In this document: positions 53,944 to 62,038 of the stretch, in pieces
Position numbering within the stretch: the stretch's first letter is position 1
Layout of the letters: each line of letters starts with the position of its first letter
Origin: Kribbella pratensis
Lineage (GTDB): Bacteria > Actinomycetota > Actinomycetes > Propionibacteriales > Kribbellaceae
Direction of reading: 5' to 3'
NCBI RefSeq assembly: GCF_004365355.1
Contig: NZ_SODP01000001.1
Location: 248,001-312,000 of the forward strand
Length of the DNA stretch: 64,000 nt
Position numbers and translations under genes: made by a program
The notes under the pieces: generated by a model
Database searches by the model: none
Told to the model about the DNA's origin: nothing
Seen by the model: only the letters and a program-made list of their open reading frames with translations

Positions 53944-54618
53944 CTAACCCGCTTTGGTGACCTGCTCCGCCCGGTTCGGGAGCGTGGCAAGGCCCGCCTC
54001 GATCAGGGCGGCAGCGCGCTGGACCTCGGAGGCCGCGGCGTCGACTGCGTCCTGGATCGGGCGCCCTGGACGCAGGTGGGTCCGCATCGCGCGGAACTGG
54101 ATCTTCCACAGACCGAGCAGTGCGGCTGCGGCGACCTGAGGCTCCGGGTCTGCGGGCTCGAGTCCGAGCCGGGAGGCCAGTACTTCGGCCGCAACATCGG
54201 CGAACCGCTCGGCGATGTCGCTCTGGTACGCCCGCAATGACGGCGCCTCCTGAATGAGGTCCCCGAACTTGCGGTAGCGGGTCACCGCCTCGACCTGGTC
54301 GGGCGCGGTCGTCAGGCTCGCGCTGAGGCTCTGCAGTTCGTCGTCGAGGACCTTCAGCATCGCGGCTACCGGGGGGAGCGTCGGGTCGGCCAGGTGCGTA
54401 CGCAGTGCGTCGGCGGTCGGCTCCAGGCGGTCGAGGACCAGCGCCTCTTTGCTCGGGAAGTAGTTGAACACGGTCTTCTCGGAGACACCGCAGGCCTCGG
54501 CGACATCGGCCACCCGTACGGCGTCGTACCCGTGCTCGAGGAACATCTGCGCGGCCGTGTCGGACAGTTGCCGGCGCATCGCGCGCTTTTTCCGCTCTCG
54601 CAGGCCCTCCGTGCTCAT
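53944..54618 (-). CDS. TetR-family regulator
   Basis: 224 residues. The HTH (about 15-60) reads LSDTAAQMFLEHGYDAVRVA then EACGVSEKTVFNYFPSKEAL. The C-terminal ligand domain is helical (DEVQ-type loops, LLGLWKIQFRAMRTHLRPGR). It is divergent from an SRPBCC gene across an imperfect dyad and lies just upstream of the AfsR-like gene on the same strand (23-bp gap), so both may be expressed from its promoter. Confidence 0.9.
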   Translation of the reverse strand: MSTEGLRERKKRAMRRQLSDTAAQMFLEHGYDAVRVADVAEACGVSEKTVFNYFPSKEALVLDRLEPTADALRTHLADPTLPPVAAMLKVLDDELQSLSASLTTAPDQVEAVTRYRKFGDLIQEAPSLRAYQSDIAERFADVAAEVLASRLGLEPADPEPQVAAAALLGLWKIQFRAMRTHLRPGRPIQDAVDAAASEVQRAAALIEAGLATLPNRAEQVTKAG

Positions 54619-54634
54619 GGCCGCAGACTACTAC

Positions 54635-54675
54635 AGTCACCAGAAATATACTGTTACTCTAAATTTCTAGTCACT
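54635..54675. promoter_or_regulatory. Candidate TetR operator dyad
   Basis: AGTCACCAGAAA (54635-54646) and TTTCTAGTCACT (54664-54675) are inverted with two mismatches in 12, in a strikingly AT-rich stretch between the divergent TetR and SRPBCC genes. A 17-bp spacer is long, so two dimers or an overlapping inner site are possible. Confidence 0.5.
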
Positions 54676-54696
54676 GAATTCTTCTTGGAGGGCTTC

Positions 54697-55167
54697 ATGG
54701 CCGAGATCAAGATCGTGTGCGACTATCCCCATTCGCCGAGGAAGGTCTGGCAGGCGATGACCGACCCGGACCTGATCCCGTACTGGACCTCGACCGGCCA
54801 GGGCGCCCGTGCGGTCGGTTTCGAGCCCGTGGTCGGCAACCACTTCCAGTTCGTCGCCAAGCCGGTGCCCGGATGGCGGGGCATCGTCGACTGCGAGGTG
54901 CTGGAGGTCCGCGACCAGGAGTTCCTGTGCTACACCTGGGTCGGCTCCGAGGGCGAGCCGCCGAGCTACGTGACCTACCTCCTGGAGCCGACAGCCGACG
55001 GCACCCGCTTCACCTACCACCACACCGGCTTTGTCGGCATCACCGGCTTCGCGATGTCCAAACTCCTCGGCGCAGTCCGCAAGAAAATGCTGACCGTCGC
55101 CCTCCCCACCCTCCTCACAAACCTCGACGACACCGGCACCCTCCACAAACCCTCAGCTGGCGCCTGA
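54697..55167 (+). CDS. SRPBCC (AHSA1/START-like) protein
   Basis: 156 residues from the ATG at 54697 with TTGGAGGGC. IKIVCDYPHSPRKVWQAMTD, the ligand-cavity strand TYLLEPTADGTRFTYHHTGF, and a C-terminal helix, LLGAVRKKMLTVALPTLLTN. It binds a small hydrophobic ligand; probably controlled by the divergent TetR protein. It overlaps the convergent hydrolase by 15 bp. Confidence 0.85.
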   Translation: MAEIKIVCDYPHSPRKVWQAMTDPDLIPYWTSTGQGARAVGFEPVVGNHFQFVAKPVPGWRGIVDCEVLEVRDQEFLCYTWVGSEGEPPSYVTYLLEPTADGTRFTYHHTGFVGITGFAMSKLLGAVRKKMLTVALPTLLTNLDDTGTLHKPSAGA

Positions 55168-56040
55168 GGCAACTTCCCGGACGCATCCGGCAACCAGCTC
55201 GGGCCGATCAATGTGAAGGTAGTGCCCGGAGTCGGGAACTACCTGGTGGCGGGCGCCGGATTGAGCGGCCAGGCGGTCCTGGACTGCGATGACTTGAGGA
55301 GTGAACTCCGCGGGCCTGCCCTTGGTGGCGGTGAGCACGACGATCGGGATCTTCGGCCAGGCGGCCCGCGCACGACGGGTGCCCAGGTCGTCGATGTGGT
55401 CGAGGATCATCGGCAGCTCGTCGAGATAGCTGAAGAGCTGGTCGTCGGTCTGTAGGTACGAGTGGCATGCCTCGGTCAGCAGGTGCTCCAGGTCTCGATC
55501 GGCCGCCACGCTGCGGGAGACGTCGGCCGCCAGCTCCGCGCCGAAGTTCAGCACGTCCTTGGTACGAGGGTCGTCCGCAGGCGGGCGGGTGCGATCCGGG
55601 TGTGGTTCAGGCTCGGCGTCGCGCCAGAAGGTCTCATGCGACGGGTCGAGGAGCACGAGCCCGCTCACCAGGTCGGGCCGGCGCCAGGTGGCGAGCTGGG
55701 CGAGCAGCCCACCCCAGCTGTGCCCCACGACGACGCTTGGCCCGGTTTCCTCGAGTACGGCGGTCAGGTCGTCGACCTGGAGGTCCAAGCTCAGGGGAGC
55801 AGGATCGCTCGCGCCGTACCCTGCTCGGTCGTAGGCGATCACGCGGAAGTCGGCAGCCAGTTCCCTGAACACGGCCGCATACCCGACGACCGGCGACATC
55901 GCCCCTGCCTCGAGTACGACGCTCGGACCTTCGCCCGCCTCGATCCACCGGAGTGCGCGACCTCCGCGGTCGAGTTCCCGGCGCGTGGCCCCACGTCCGA
56001 TCAGCGCGTCGAACGCCGCGAGGGCTGGGTCCGGCGTCAT
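55153..56040 (-). CDS. Alpha/beta hydrolase
   Basis: 295 residues. The ATG at 56040 overlaps the TAA of the upstream gene (TAATG). VLEAGAMSP, IAYDRAGYGASDPAP, the nucleophile in VVVGHSWGGLLAQL, and the late His in DSGHYLHIDRPE. It is cytosolic. It forms a two-gene operon with the DUF1801 gene; substrate unknown. Confidence 0.88.
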   Translation of the reverse strand: MTPDPALAAFDALIGRGATRRELDRGGRALRWIEAGEGPSVVLEAGAMSPVVGYAAVFRELAADFRVIAYDRAGYGASDPAPLSLDLQVDDLTAVLEETGPSVVVGHSWGGLLAQLATWRRPDLVSGLVLLDPSHETFWRDAEPEPHPDRTRPPADDPRTKDVLNFGAELAADVSRSVAADRDLEHLLTEACHSYLQTDDQLFSYLDELPMILDHIDDLGTRRARAAWPKIPIVVLTATKGRPAEFTPQVIAVQDRLAAQSGARHQVVPDSGHYLHIDRPELVAGCVREVASGAS

Positions 56041-56480
56041 TACGAGCGGACGGCCTTCTTCACCAGGGTGATGAGTTTCCTTTCGATTGCGGGGGTGAGT
56101 TTGTTGACGGCGTAGGACGTGGGCCAGAGGTCGCCGTCGTCGATCTTGGCTTCGTCGCTGAAGCCGAAGGTGGCGTAGCGGGCCTTGAACTTGGCGGCGT
56201 CCTGGAAGAAGCAGACGTTCTTGCCGCCGAGGGTCCAGCCGGGCATGCCGTACCAGAGCTTCGGCGACAGCTCCGGCACCTCGGCTGCGATCAGGTCGTG
56301 CAGCCGCTGGGCCATCTCGCGGTCGCCGTCGGCCATGCCCGCGATCTTCGCCAGCTGCGCCTCGGTCGGGTCCTGCTTGCTCTTGAGGTCCTTCGCGTGC
56401 TCCTTCATCGCGGCGACCTCGTCCTCGGTGAACCCCTCGTACGACTTGCCCTTGGCTGCTGTCTTCTTCGTGGTGGCCAT
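56040..56480 (-). CDS. DUF1801/YdhG-like protein
   Basis: 146 residues from the ATG at 56480. A Lys/Ala-rich start (ATTKKTAAKGKSYEGFTEDE), a coiled middle, and the DUF1801 core LIAAEVPELSPKLWYGMPGW with KNVCFFQDAAKFKARYATFG and PAIERKLITLVKKAVRS. Similar small proteins are annotated as iron-chaperone-like, with weak support. It is translationally coupled to the hydrolase. Confidence 0.85.
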   Translation of the reverse strand: MATTKKTAAKGKSYEGFTEDEVAAMKEHAKDLKSKQDPTEAQLAKIAGMADGDREMAQRLHDLIAAEVPELSPKLWYGMPGWTLGGKNVCFFQDAAKFKARYATFGFSDEAKIDDGDLWPTSYAVNKLTPAIERKLITLVKKAVRS

Positions 56481-56560
56481 CGGAGTGTCCTCTCGGTCGG
56501 TCTGAACACTCCAAACACTAAGAGCCGCCGTACGCCGGGCGCTTCTTGAAAACTGATCGA

Positions 56561-57661
56561 TCAGGTCAAGGCGGTCAGGCCGGGGCGCCGTTGGGTGAGG
56601 TAGGCGAGGCGGACAATCGTTTCCTTGTAGCGGGCGGCGGCCCGCCCGGTGAGCACCGCCTTGCGAGGCGAGTCGTCCGCGTGGACGAACTGGATCAGCG
56701 CGTCGTGGCGCCCCAGGCTGATGCACTGGTTGATGTAGCGGAACCGCAGCGGCTTCGGCTCGTGCCCCTCGAGACGGGCCTTGAGCGACCGTACGGCGTG
56801 GGCCGCCGCCGGCAGACCGGTCGCGCACGCCATCCGCAGCTCCTGACCGCTGGTACGGCGTACCGCGGCTGCATCCCCGACCGCGTAGACGTCCGGGTGC
56901 GACGTGGAACGCAGCGTCGCATCGACCTGCATCCGACCGTGCGCGTCGACGGCGAACCCAGCCTCGGCGGCCAGCGGGGACACCTCGAACCCGGTCGTCC
57001 ACACCACGACGTCGGCGGCCACGCGATCTCCGTCGTCCAGCTTGAGACCGTCGGCGTCCACGGCGGCGACGCGCGCATTCTCCACGAGCTCGATGCCGAG
57101 GCGGTCGAACGCGCCGTGCAGGTGCTTACGGCCGCGCTCGGACAGAGCGGAGCCGAGTCGACCGCTCGTGACCAGTCGAACGACCCGATCCGGGTACGTC
57201 TCGGCGAGCTCGGTCGCGGCTTCGATCCCGGTCAGCCCACCGCCGACGACAGCGATGGTTCCGCTGCTGCGGAGGCGCTCCCGGAGCTTACCCGCGTGGT
57301 CCACATCAGCCACGGTGTACGCGTATTCGTTGGCCCCAGGCACCGAGTTCAGGTCCGCGCGGCTGCCGAGCGCATAGATCAGTACGTCGTACCGCAGCTC
57401 CCGATCGCTCAGTACGACGGTCCGGTTCGCGGCGTCGATCCGCTGCACCCGATCGGCGACGAACTCGACGCCGGTCCCCTCGAGCAGGTCCTTGATCGGC
57501 CGCTCGGGCAGCTGCTGCCCGGACGCGAGCTGGTGCATCCGGACCCGCTCGACGAAGGTCTCCCGGGCGTTGACAAGCGTGACGGATGAATCCGTCCGGC
57601 GGGCCGCCAGCTTGGCTGCGACGAGACCGGAGTACCCGGCTCCTAGTACGACGATGTGCAT
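56561..57661 (-). CDS. NAD(P)/FAD-dependent oxidoreductase (NDH-2/AIF-like)
   Basis: 366 residues from the ATG at 57661. The FAD-binding HIVVLGAGYSGLVAAKLAAR, the second dinucleotide fold IAVVGGGLTGIEAATELAE and PDVYAVGDAAAVRR (FAD ribityl-binding) give the class I pyridine nucleotide-disulfide reductase-like fold without a redox-active CxxC. It lies divergent from cupin-ECF41 across a perfect palindrome; ECF41 loci commonly carry such an oxidoreductase as the sigma factor's target. Confidence 0.9.
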   Translation of the reverse strand: MHIVVLGAGYSGLVAAKLAARRTDSSVTLVNARETFVERVRMHQLASGQQLPERPIKDLLEGTGVEFVADRVQRIDAANRTVVLSDRELRYDVLIYALGSRADLNSVPGANEYAYTVADVDHAGKLRERLRSSGTIAVVGGGLTGIEAATELAETYPDRVVRLVTSGRLGSALSERGRKHLHGAFDRLGIELVENARVAAVDADGLKLDDGDRVAADVVVWTTGFEVSPLAAEAGFAVDAHGRMQVDATLRSTSHPDVYAVGDAAAVRRTSGQELRMACATGLPAAAHAVRSLKARLEGHEPKPLRFRYINQCISLGRHDALIQFVHADDSPRKAVLTGRAAARYKETIVRLAYLTQRRPGLTALT

Positions 57662-57709
57662 GTCCGCACTCCTTTCGACGAACACCAGACACCGCTCACC
57701 GCTCCGGAT

Positions 57710-57733
57710 GTGACGTGACGACGGTCACGTCAC
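57710..57733. promoter_or_regulatory. Perfect 10-bp palindrome in the divergent oxidoreductase/cupin-ECF41 promoter
   Basis: GTGACGTGAC and GTCACGTCAC separated by GACG. It sits 49 bp from the oxidoreductase start and 52 bp from the cupin start, so it can serve both. ECF41-type promoters contain a TGTCACA-like -35 box, and CGTCACA occurs on the minus strand here, but a matching -10 at the right distance was not found. Confidence 0.7.
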
Positions 57734-57784
57734 GAATCGCGGGGGCCACTCGGTCAGGTGGTCGTCACAATCGAGGAGGCAGCT

Positions 57785-58309
57785 ATGAAGGCAGTCCTGA
57801 CCCGCGGCGCCGACGCCGAACGGCTGGGCGAGGCGCCCAACCGAACCTGGCTGATCGCCGACGCCGAGCACACCGACGGGATCATGAACGTCGTCCGCAC
57901 CACGCTCGGCCCGGGCGTCGACGGCCCGCCGCCGCACTTCCACAAGGAGTCTCCGGAGATGTTCTACCTGCTCGACGGCGCGCTCCGGGTGCTGGCCGGC
58001 GACCGGGTCGTGACGATCGAGAAGGGCGACTACCTGCTCGTGCCGCCGATGATGCACCACGCCTGGGGTACGCCGATGGGCAGCGGCGCCGACGTACTGA
58101 TCGTCAAGGCTCCGGGGAACAACCGCTTCGACTACTTCCGGCTGGGTGATCGCATCCGCCGCGGCGAGGCGTCGCCGGCCGAGGTGCTCGCGACAGCGGA
58201 GCGGTTCGACAACCACTTTGTCGACAATCCGGTCTGGCGGCAGGAGCTCGCCGTACGCGAAGGTGAACGGGAACAGGTGGTCCCCTTTCCTTCGAAGCCG
58301 GAGGGGTGA
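57785..58309 (+). CDS. Cupin-domain protein
   Basis: 174 residues from the ATG at 57785. Cupin motif 1 is GPPPHFHKESPEMFYLLDGA (His-x-His...Glu) and motif 2 is GDYLLVPPMMHHAWG, so a metal site is present. It may bind or oxidise a small molecule. Its stop overlaps the sigma factor start (TGATG), so the two are one operon. Confidence 0.9.
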   Translation: MKAVLTRGADAERLGEAPNRTWLIADAEHTDGIMNVVRTTLGPGVDGPPPHFHKESPEMFYLLDGALRVLAGDRVVTIEKGDYLLVPPMMHHAWGTPMGSGADVLIVKAPGNNRFDYFRLGDRIRRGEASPAEVLATAERFDNHFVDNPVWRQELAVREGEREQVVPFPSKPEG

Positions 58310-59184
58310 TGATCGAGGTTGTGGAGTTCGAGCAGCAGCGGCGCCGGTTGTTCGGGATCGCGTACCGGATGCTCGGCGAGGCGAGCGAGGCGGAGGACGT
58401 CGTCCAGGACGCGTACCTGCGCTGGCGATCGCGGCCTGCCGCGGTGGGGACGCCAGCTGCCTGGCTGACCACGGTCGTCACCAACTTGTGCATCAACCGG
58501 CTGACCTCGGCGCGCGCCCGTCGTGAGCGGTACGTCGGCCCGTGGCTGCCCGAGCCGGTTGCTACGGGCAACGATCCTGCCGAGCTGATGGAGCGTCGGG
58601 ACACGGTGTCGCTCGGATTCCTCGTCCTGCTCGAGAAGCTCACGCCGCCGGAGCGGGCCGTCTTCGTACTGCGGGAGGCGTTCGACTACACGCACCGTGA
58701 GAGCGCGGAGGTCCTTGGCGTCGACGAGGCGAATGCCCGGCAGCTGTACCACCGAGCGCTGGCCCGGCTCGGTGAGGCGCGGCGCCGGTTCGACGTACGG
58801 CCTGCTGACGGGACCAAGCTGGTCGAACGCTTCATCGCGGCCACCGTCGAGGGCGATGTTGCGGGGCTGGAAGCGATCCTGACCGAGGACGCCGCGATCT
58901 GGGCCGACGGCGGCGGTAAGGCGATCGCCGCGCGCGAACCGATCTTCGGCCGCTCCAACGCCGCCCACTACCTGGCCGGACTCGCGTCCAGCCCGCGCGC
59001 ACCGGCCGCCCACCTATCCGTTGCCGACATCAACAACGCCACCGCGATCCTCGTCCACGAATCCGGCGACCTCACCGCTGTCCTCATCCCCGAGATCCAC
59101 GACGGCAGCATCACCACGATCCGCGCCATCCTCAACCCCGACAAACTCACCTACCTCCGCACGCAACTTCAGCCGTTGGCGTAG
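58309..59184 (+). CDS. sigJ: ECF41-type RNA polymerase sigma factor
   Basis: 291 residues from ATG 58309 (GTG 58306 also open). Sigma region 2 is FGIAYRMLGEASEAEDVVQD, and region 4 is FDYTHRESAEVLGVDEANAR. The C-terminal SnoaL-like extension carries the three ECF41 signatures: PWLPEP, WADGGGKA (about 200) and LNPDKL (about 278). In ECF41 the extension itself controls the sigma factor's activity, replacing an anti-sigma factor. The operon partner is the cupin; the divergent oxidoreductase is the likely target. Confidence 0.94.
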   Translation: MIEVVEFEQQRRRLFGIAYRMLGEASEAEDVVQDAYLRWRSRPAAVGTPAAWLTTVVTNLCINRLTSARARRERYVGPWLPEPVATGNDPAELMERRDTVSLGFLVLLEKLTPPERAVFVLREAFDYTHRESAEVLGVDEANARQLYHRALARLGEARRRFDVRPADGTKLVERFIAATVEGDVAGLEAILTEDAAIWADGGGKAIAAREPIFGRSNAAHYLAGLASSPRAPAAHLSVADINNATAILVHESGDLTAVLIPEIHDGSITTIRAILNPDKLTYLRTQLQPLA

Positions 59185-59564
59185 AGACAGAAGGGGTGGC
59201 CGGCCGGGTCCAAGAGGACTCGGACGTCGTCCTGCGGTTGGAACTCGGCCAGTGTGGCGCCGAGCTCCACGGCGTGCTGGACCGCGGCGTTCAGGTCGCC
59301 GACCTCGATGTCCAGGTGCATCATCATCTGCTGCTCGCCCTCGGCGGCCGGCCAGACCGGGCGGGCCCAGGGCGCGGAGGTCTGCGCCTGGAACGCGAGG
59401 TAGGTCTCGGAGTTGCCGGGGACCGCGAGGGTGAACTCGTTGGGCTCGTTCTTGTGGATCTCCCAGCCGAGCACCGCGTGGTAGAACATGCCGAGCGCCT
59501 GCGGGTCCGGCGCGTCGATCACGGTCCCGAACCAATGCCCCTTCTCCGAACGTCCTCGCAGCAT
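59169..59564 (-). CDS. VOC (glyoxalase/bleomycin-resistance) family protein
   Basis: 131 residues from the ATG at 59564. Two beta-alpha-beta-beta units: HWFGTVIDAPDPQALGMFYH and MMMHLDIEVGDLNAAVQHAV, ending LLDPAGHPFCLYANG, where a Glu/His metal ligand is usual. Function unknown; overlaps the 3' end of the sigma gene by 16 bp (convergent). Confidence 0.87.
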   Translation of the reverse strand: MLRGRSEKGHWFGTVIDAPDPQALGMFYHAVLGWEIHKNEPNEFTLAVPGNSETYLAFQAQTSAPWARPVWPAAEGEQQMMMHLDIEVGDLNAAVQHAVELGATLAEFQPQDDVRVLLDPAGHPFCLYANG

Positions 59565-59616
59565 CGCAGTACCTCTCCTCGGTCTCCTCGGTCGTGGTTT
59601 GCCCGACACTAGACCC

Positions 59617-60126
59617 GTGAACCGACAGAACGATCTCGCCGCCGAGGGGGAGCCGGAGAAGGAGTTCAACCCCGGCATCGCCGCCCGCCTGCCCCGCAAG
59701 ACGGCAGCCGGTGGCGCGCTCATCCGCGACCGCGCCGGCCGCATCCTCTTCCTCGAGCCCACCTACAAACCCACGCTCGACATCCCCGGCGGCATCGTCG
59801 AGTACGACGAATCGCCGTACGAGGCCTGCCGCCGCGAGGTCAAAGAAGAAATCGGCCTCGACCTGCAGATAGGCCGCCTCCTGGTAGTCGACTGGGTCCC
59901 CGCCCTAGGCCCCTGGTCCGACGCCCTCGCCTTCGTCTTCGACGGCGGCGTCCTGGACGAGGTTCCTCTAACCCTCGACCCCACCGAAGCAAGGGCCCAC
60001 CACTACCTAACCCTCGCCGAGGCTACCCCCCACCTCCGCCCCTCCATGGCCCGCCGCCTATCCCTGGCCCAACACGCCCTAACCACAAACACCCCCACCT
60101 ACGCCGACTTCGGGCGGGCCAGGTGA
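59617..60126 (+). CDS. NUDIX hydrolase
   Basis: 169 residues from the GTG at 59617. Nudix box: GGIVEYDESPYEACRREVKE followed by EIGLDL. The flanks LEPTYKPTLDIP and WVPALGPWSDALAFVFDG are typical of NUDIX enzymes acting on nucleotide diphosphates. It overlaps the next frame by 4 bp. Confidence 0.88.
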   Translation: MNRQNDLAAEGEPEKEFNPGIAARLPRKTAAGGALIRDRAGRILFLEPTYKPTLDIPGGIVEYDESPYEACRREVKEEIGLDLQIGRLLVVDWVPALGPWSDALAFVFDGGVLDEVPLTLDPTEARAHHYLTLAEATPHLRPSMARRLSLAQHALTTNTPTYADFGRAR

Positions 60127-60634
60127 CCGAGATCCCGTACGTCCCTAAGCGGAACGTCACACTGATCGCGATCGCAGACCCCCTGGAAGCAACCGCCGTT
60201 CGCGCAGTCCTCGAGGGCCTCAACTACCGAACGAGCAGCCATTGGGTTGGCTCGCGCGCCGAGGCGATCAAGTTGCTGACCGGGGAGATCCCGACCGACC
60301 AGGTGGTGATCGTCTCCTGCCACGGCGACGAGCACGGCATCCTGCTCCCCGACGAAGATCCGATTACGCCCGGCGACGTCCGCGATCACGCATGCCTCGA
60401 AGGCAAACCGTCGTCAACCTCGGATGCTGCACCGGCTCCGACGACCTGTCCGCCGCCTTCCGTGCAGCGGGTACGACGTCCTACGTGGCGCCGGTTGACT
60501 CCCCGGACGGAGCCGCCGCGCTCGCCTTTGTGAGCAACCTCTTCTTCCTCCACACGTACGGCGTACCGCTTGACGAAGCTGTCCGTCGAGCCGCCGGCTT
60601 CCATCCCGAGTGTGAACAGTTCCGCCTGTTCTGA
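60123..60634 (+). pseudogene. Frameshifted small protein with a Cys-His dyad (caspase/CHAT-like pattern)
   Basis: The first frame gives TLIAIADPLEATAVRAVLEG, WVGSRAEAIKLLTGEIP and VVIVSCHGDEHGILLPDEDP. At AAA (60405-60407) the sense moves to another frame: TVVNLGCCTGSDDLSAAFRA, VAPVDSPDGAAALAFVSNLF and a normal stop at 60634. One missing A restores the frame. The His in HGDEHG and Cys in LGCCTG resemble a clan CD peptidase-like dyad, but the assignment is tentative. It follows the NUDIX gene with a 4-bp overlap. Confidence 0.6.
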
Positions 60635-60637
60635 AAA

Positions 60638-60667
60638 TAGTAGCCATGTACTTAGTAGCCATGTACT
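60638..60667. promoter_or_regulatory. Two perfect 15-bp direct repeats, candidate MarR operator
   Basis: TAGTAGCCATGTACT occurs twice head-to-tail immediately before the MarR gene (9 bp from the second copy to the ATG). It also contains the AT-rich promoter-like bases; MarR proteins bind such repeats or dyads to autorepress. Confidence 0.7.
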
Positions 60668-60676
60668 GTATCTGAC

Positions 60677-61114
60677 ATGGTTGAAGCGACTCCGGGGCAT
60701 TTGGTGTGGCGGTTGTCCATGAAGTGGCGGGTGGCGGTGGATCGGGCGTTGGCGCCTCGGGGGTTGACGCATGCGCAGTATGTGATGTTGGCGTCGTTGT
60801 ACGGGCTCGAGCGGGACGGGCGGGTGCCCAGTCAGCGGGAGCTGGCTGATCACACCGGGCTGGAGGCGTTGTACGTCTCGAAGCTGGCGCGCAGTCTCGA
60901 TGCCGACGGGCTGATGCAGCGGACCCGGGATGCCGTTGACACGCGCACAATGCGGCTCGAGCTGACTGCAAGAGGACGCGAGACCATCGAGCCCGCGATC
61001 GCGGAAGTCGCTGCCCTGCTGGACAAACTGCTGGCGCCGCTCGGGGGACGCCGGGGTGCGCGGACGAAGAGCTTCGTGCGCGATCTCACCGAACTTCTCG
61101 ACACTCCACTGTGA
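60677..61114 (+). CDS. MarR-family regulator
   Basis: 145 residues. Winged HTH: LTHAQYVMLASLYGLERDGR, SQRELADHTGLEALYVSKLA, with the wing DAVDTRTMRLELTARGRETI. It is cotranscribed with the dehalogenase-like gene 9 bp downstream, so it probably controls that gene and itself from the repeats at 60638. Confidence 0.9.
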   Translation: MVEATPGHLVWRLSMKWRVAVDRALAPRGLTHAQYVMLASLYGLERDGRVPSQRELADHTGLEALYVSKLARSLDADGLMQRTRDAVDTRTMRLELTARGRETIEPAIAEVAALLDKLLAPLGGRRGARTKSFVRDLTELLDTPL

Positions 61115-61123
61115 GGAACAGTC

Positions 61124-61981
61124 ATGCCTGATATCGATCTGCTCGACTCGACAATCCACTACGAAGACACTGGCAGCGGTACGCCGATCGTCTTCCTGCA
61201 CGGCAATCCTGCGTCGTCGTACGTCTGGCGCGACATCACCCCGCTCGTCGGTGAAGGACGCCGGCTCGCGCCTGACCTGATCGGGATGGGCCGCTCCGGC
61301 AAGCCCGACCTGGAGTACAGGTTCGCCGACCACGCCCGCTACCTCGACGCCTGGTTCGACGCGCTCGAGCTCGACGACGTGATCCTGGTCGGCCACGACT
61401 GGGGCGGCGCGCTCGCGTTCGACTGGGCCGCGCGTCATCCCGAGCGTGTGAAGGGCATCGCGTTCTTCGAGAGCATCGTGAAACCGATGGCGTGGGAGGA
61501 CCTGTCGCCACAGGCCGCGGAACGCTCCCGCCTGATCCGTACGACGGGTCCCGGCGAGGACCTCGTCCTCGAACAGAACCTCTTTGTCCGCCAAGCCTTC
61601 ACCGGCGGCGTGCTCACGCCCGTCCCCGACGAGGACCTGCAGATCTACCTGGCGCCGTACCCGACACCCGAGACTCGCAAGCCGATCCTCGCCTGGGCCC
61701 GCCAGATCCCGCTCGGCGGCGACCCGGCCGAGTTGGTCGCCAGGATCGAGGCGTACGACGCGTGGCTCGCCGCGAGCATCGACGTACCGAAGCTGCTGCT
61801 CACGTTCGAAGGCTCCCCGACCCTGCTCATGGACCAGAACTACAAGAACTGGTGCGAGACCAACATCGCCGCGCTCGACATCGTGCACGTGGGTAAGGCC
61901 GGCCACCACGCCGCAGAGGATCGGCCGCAGGAGATCGGGACCGAGATCTCCACCTGGATCGACAAACGAGACCTGCGCTAG
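61124..61981 (+). CDS. Haloalkane dehalogenase-like hydrolase
   Basis: 285 residues. The halide-binding Asn28 (FLHGNPASSYVWR), nucleophile Asp92 with Trp93 (LVGHDWGGALAFDW), acid Glu116 (IAFFESI) and catalytic His261 (GKAGHHAAEDRP) match the HLD-II subgroup. Such enzymes displace halide from alkyl halides to give alcohols. There is no signal peptide. It is the second gene of the MarR operon. Confidence 0.9.
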   Translation: MPDIDLLDSTIHYEDTGSGTPIVFLHGNPASSYVWRDITPLVGEGRRLAPDLIGMGRSGKPDLEYRFADHARYLDAWFDALELDDVILVGHDWGGALAFDWAARHPERVKGIAFFESIVKPMAWEDLSPQAAERSRLIRTTGPGEDLVLEQNLFVRQAFTGGVLTPVPDEDLQIYLAPYPTPETRKPILAWARQIPLGGDPAELVARIEAYDAWLAASIDVPKLLLTFEGSPTLLMDQNYKNWCETNIAALDIVHVGKAGHHAAEDRPQEIGTEISTWIDKRDLR

Positions 61982-62038
61982 CTACCGGCCGGGGCCCTCG
62001 ACGCCATCCAGCAGGAACTGACGCCGAGGGCCGCGCAG

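Noticed and set aside
53921..54640. N-terminal extension of the AfsR-like frame through the TetR gene
   Set aside because: The translation is Arg/Pro-rich without domain sense; TetR occupies the same DNA in another frame, and the canonical start is the GTG at 53920.
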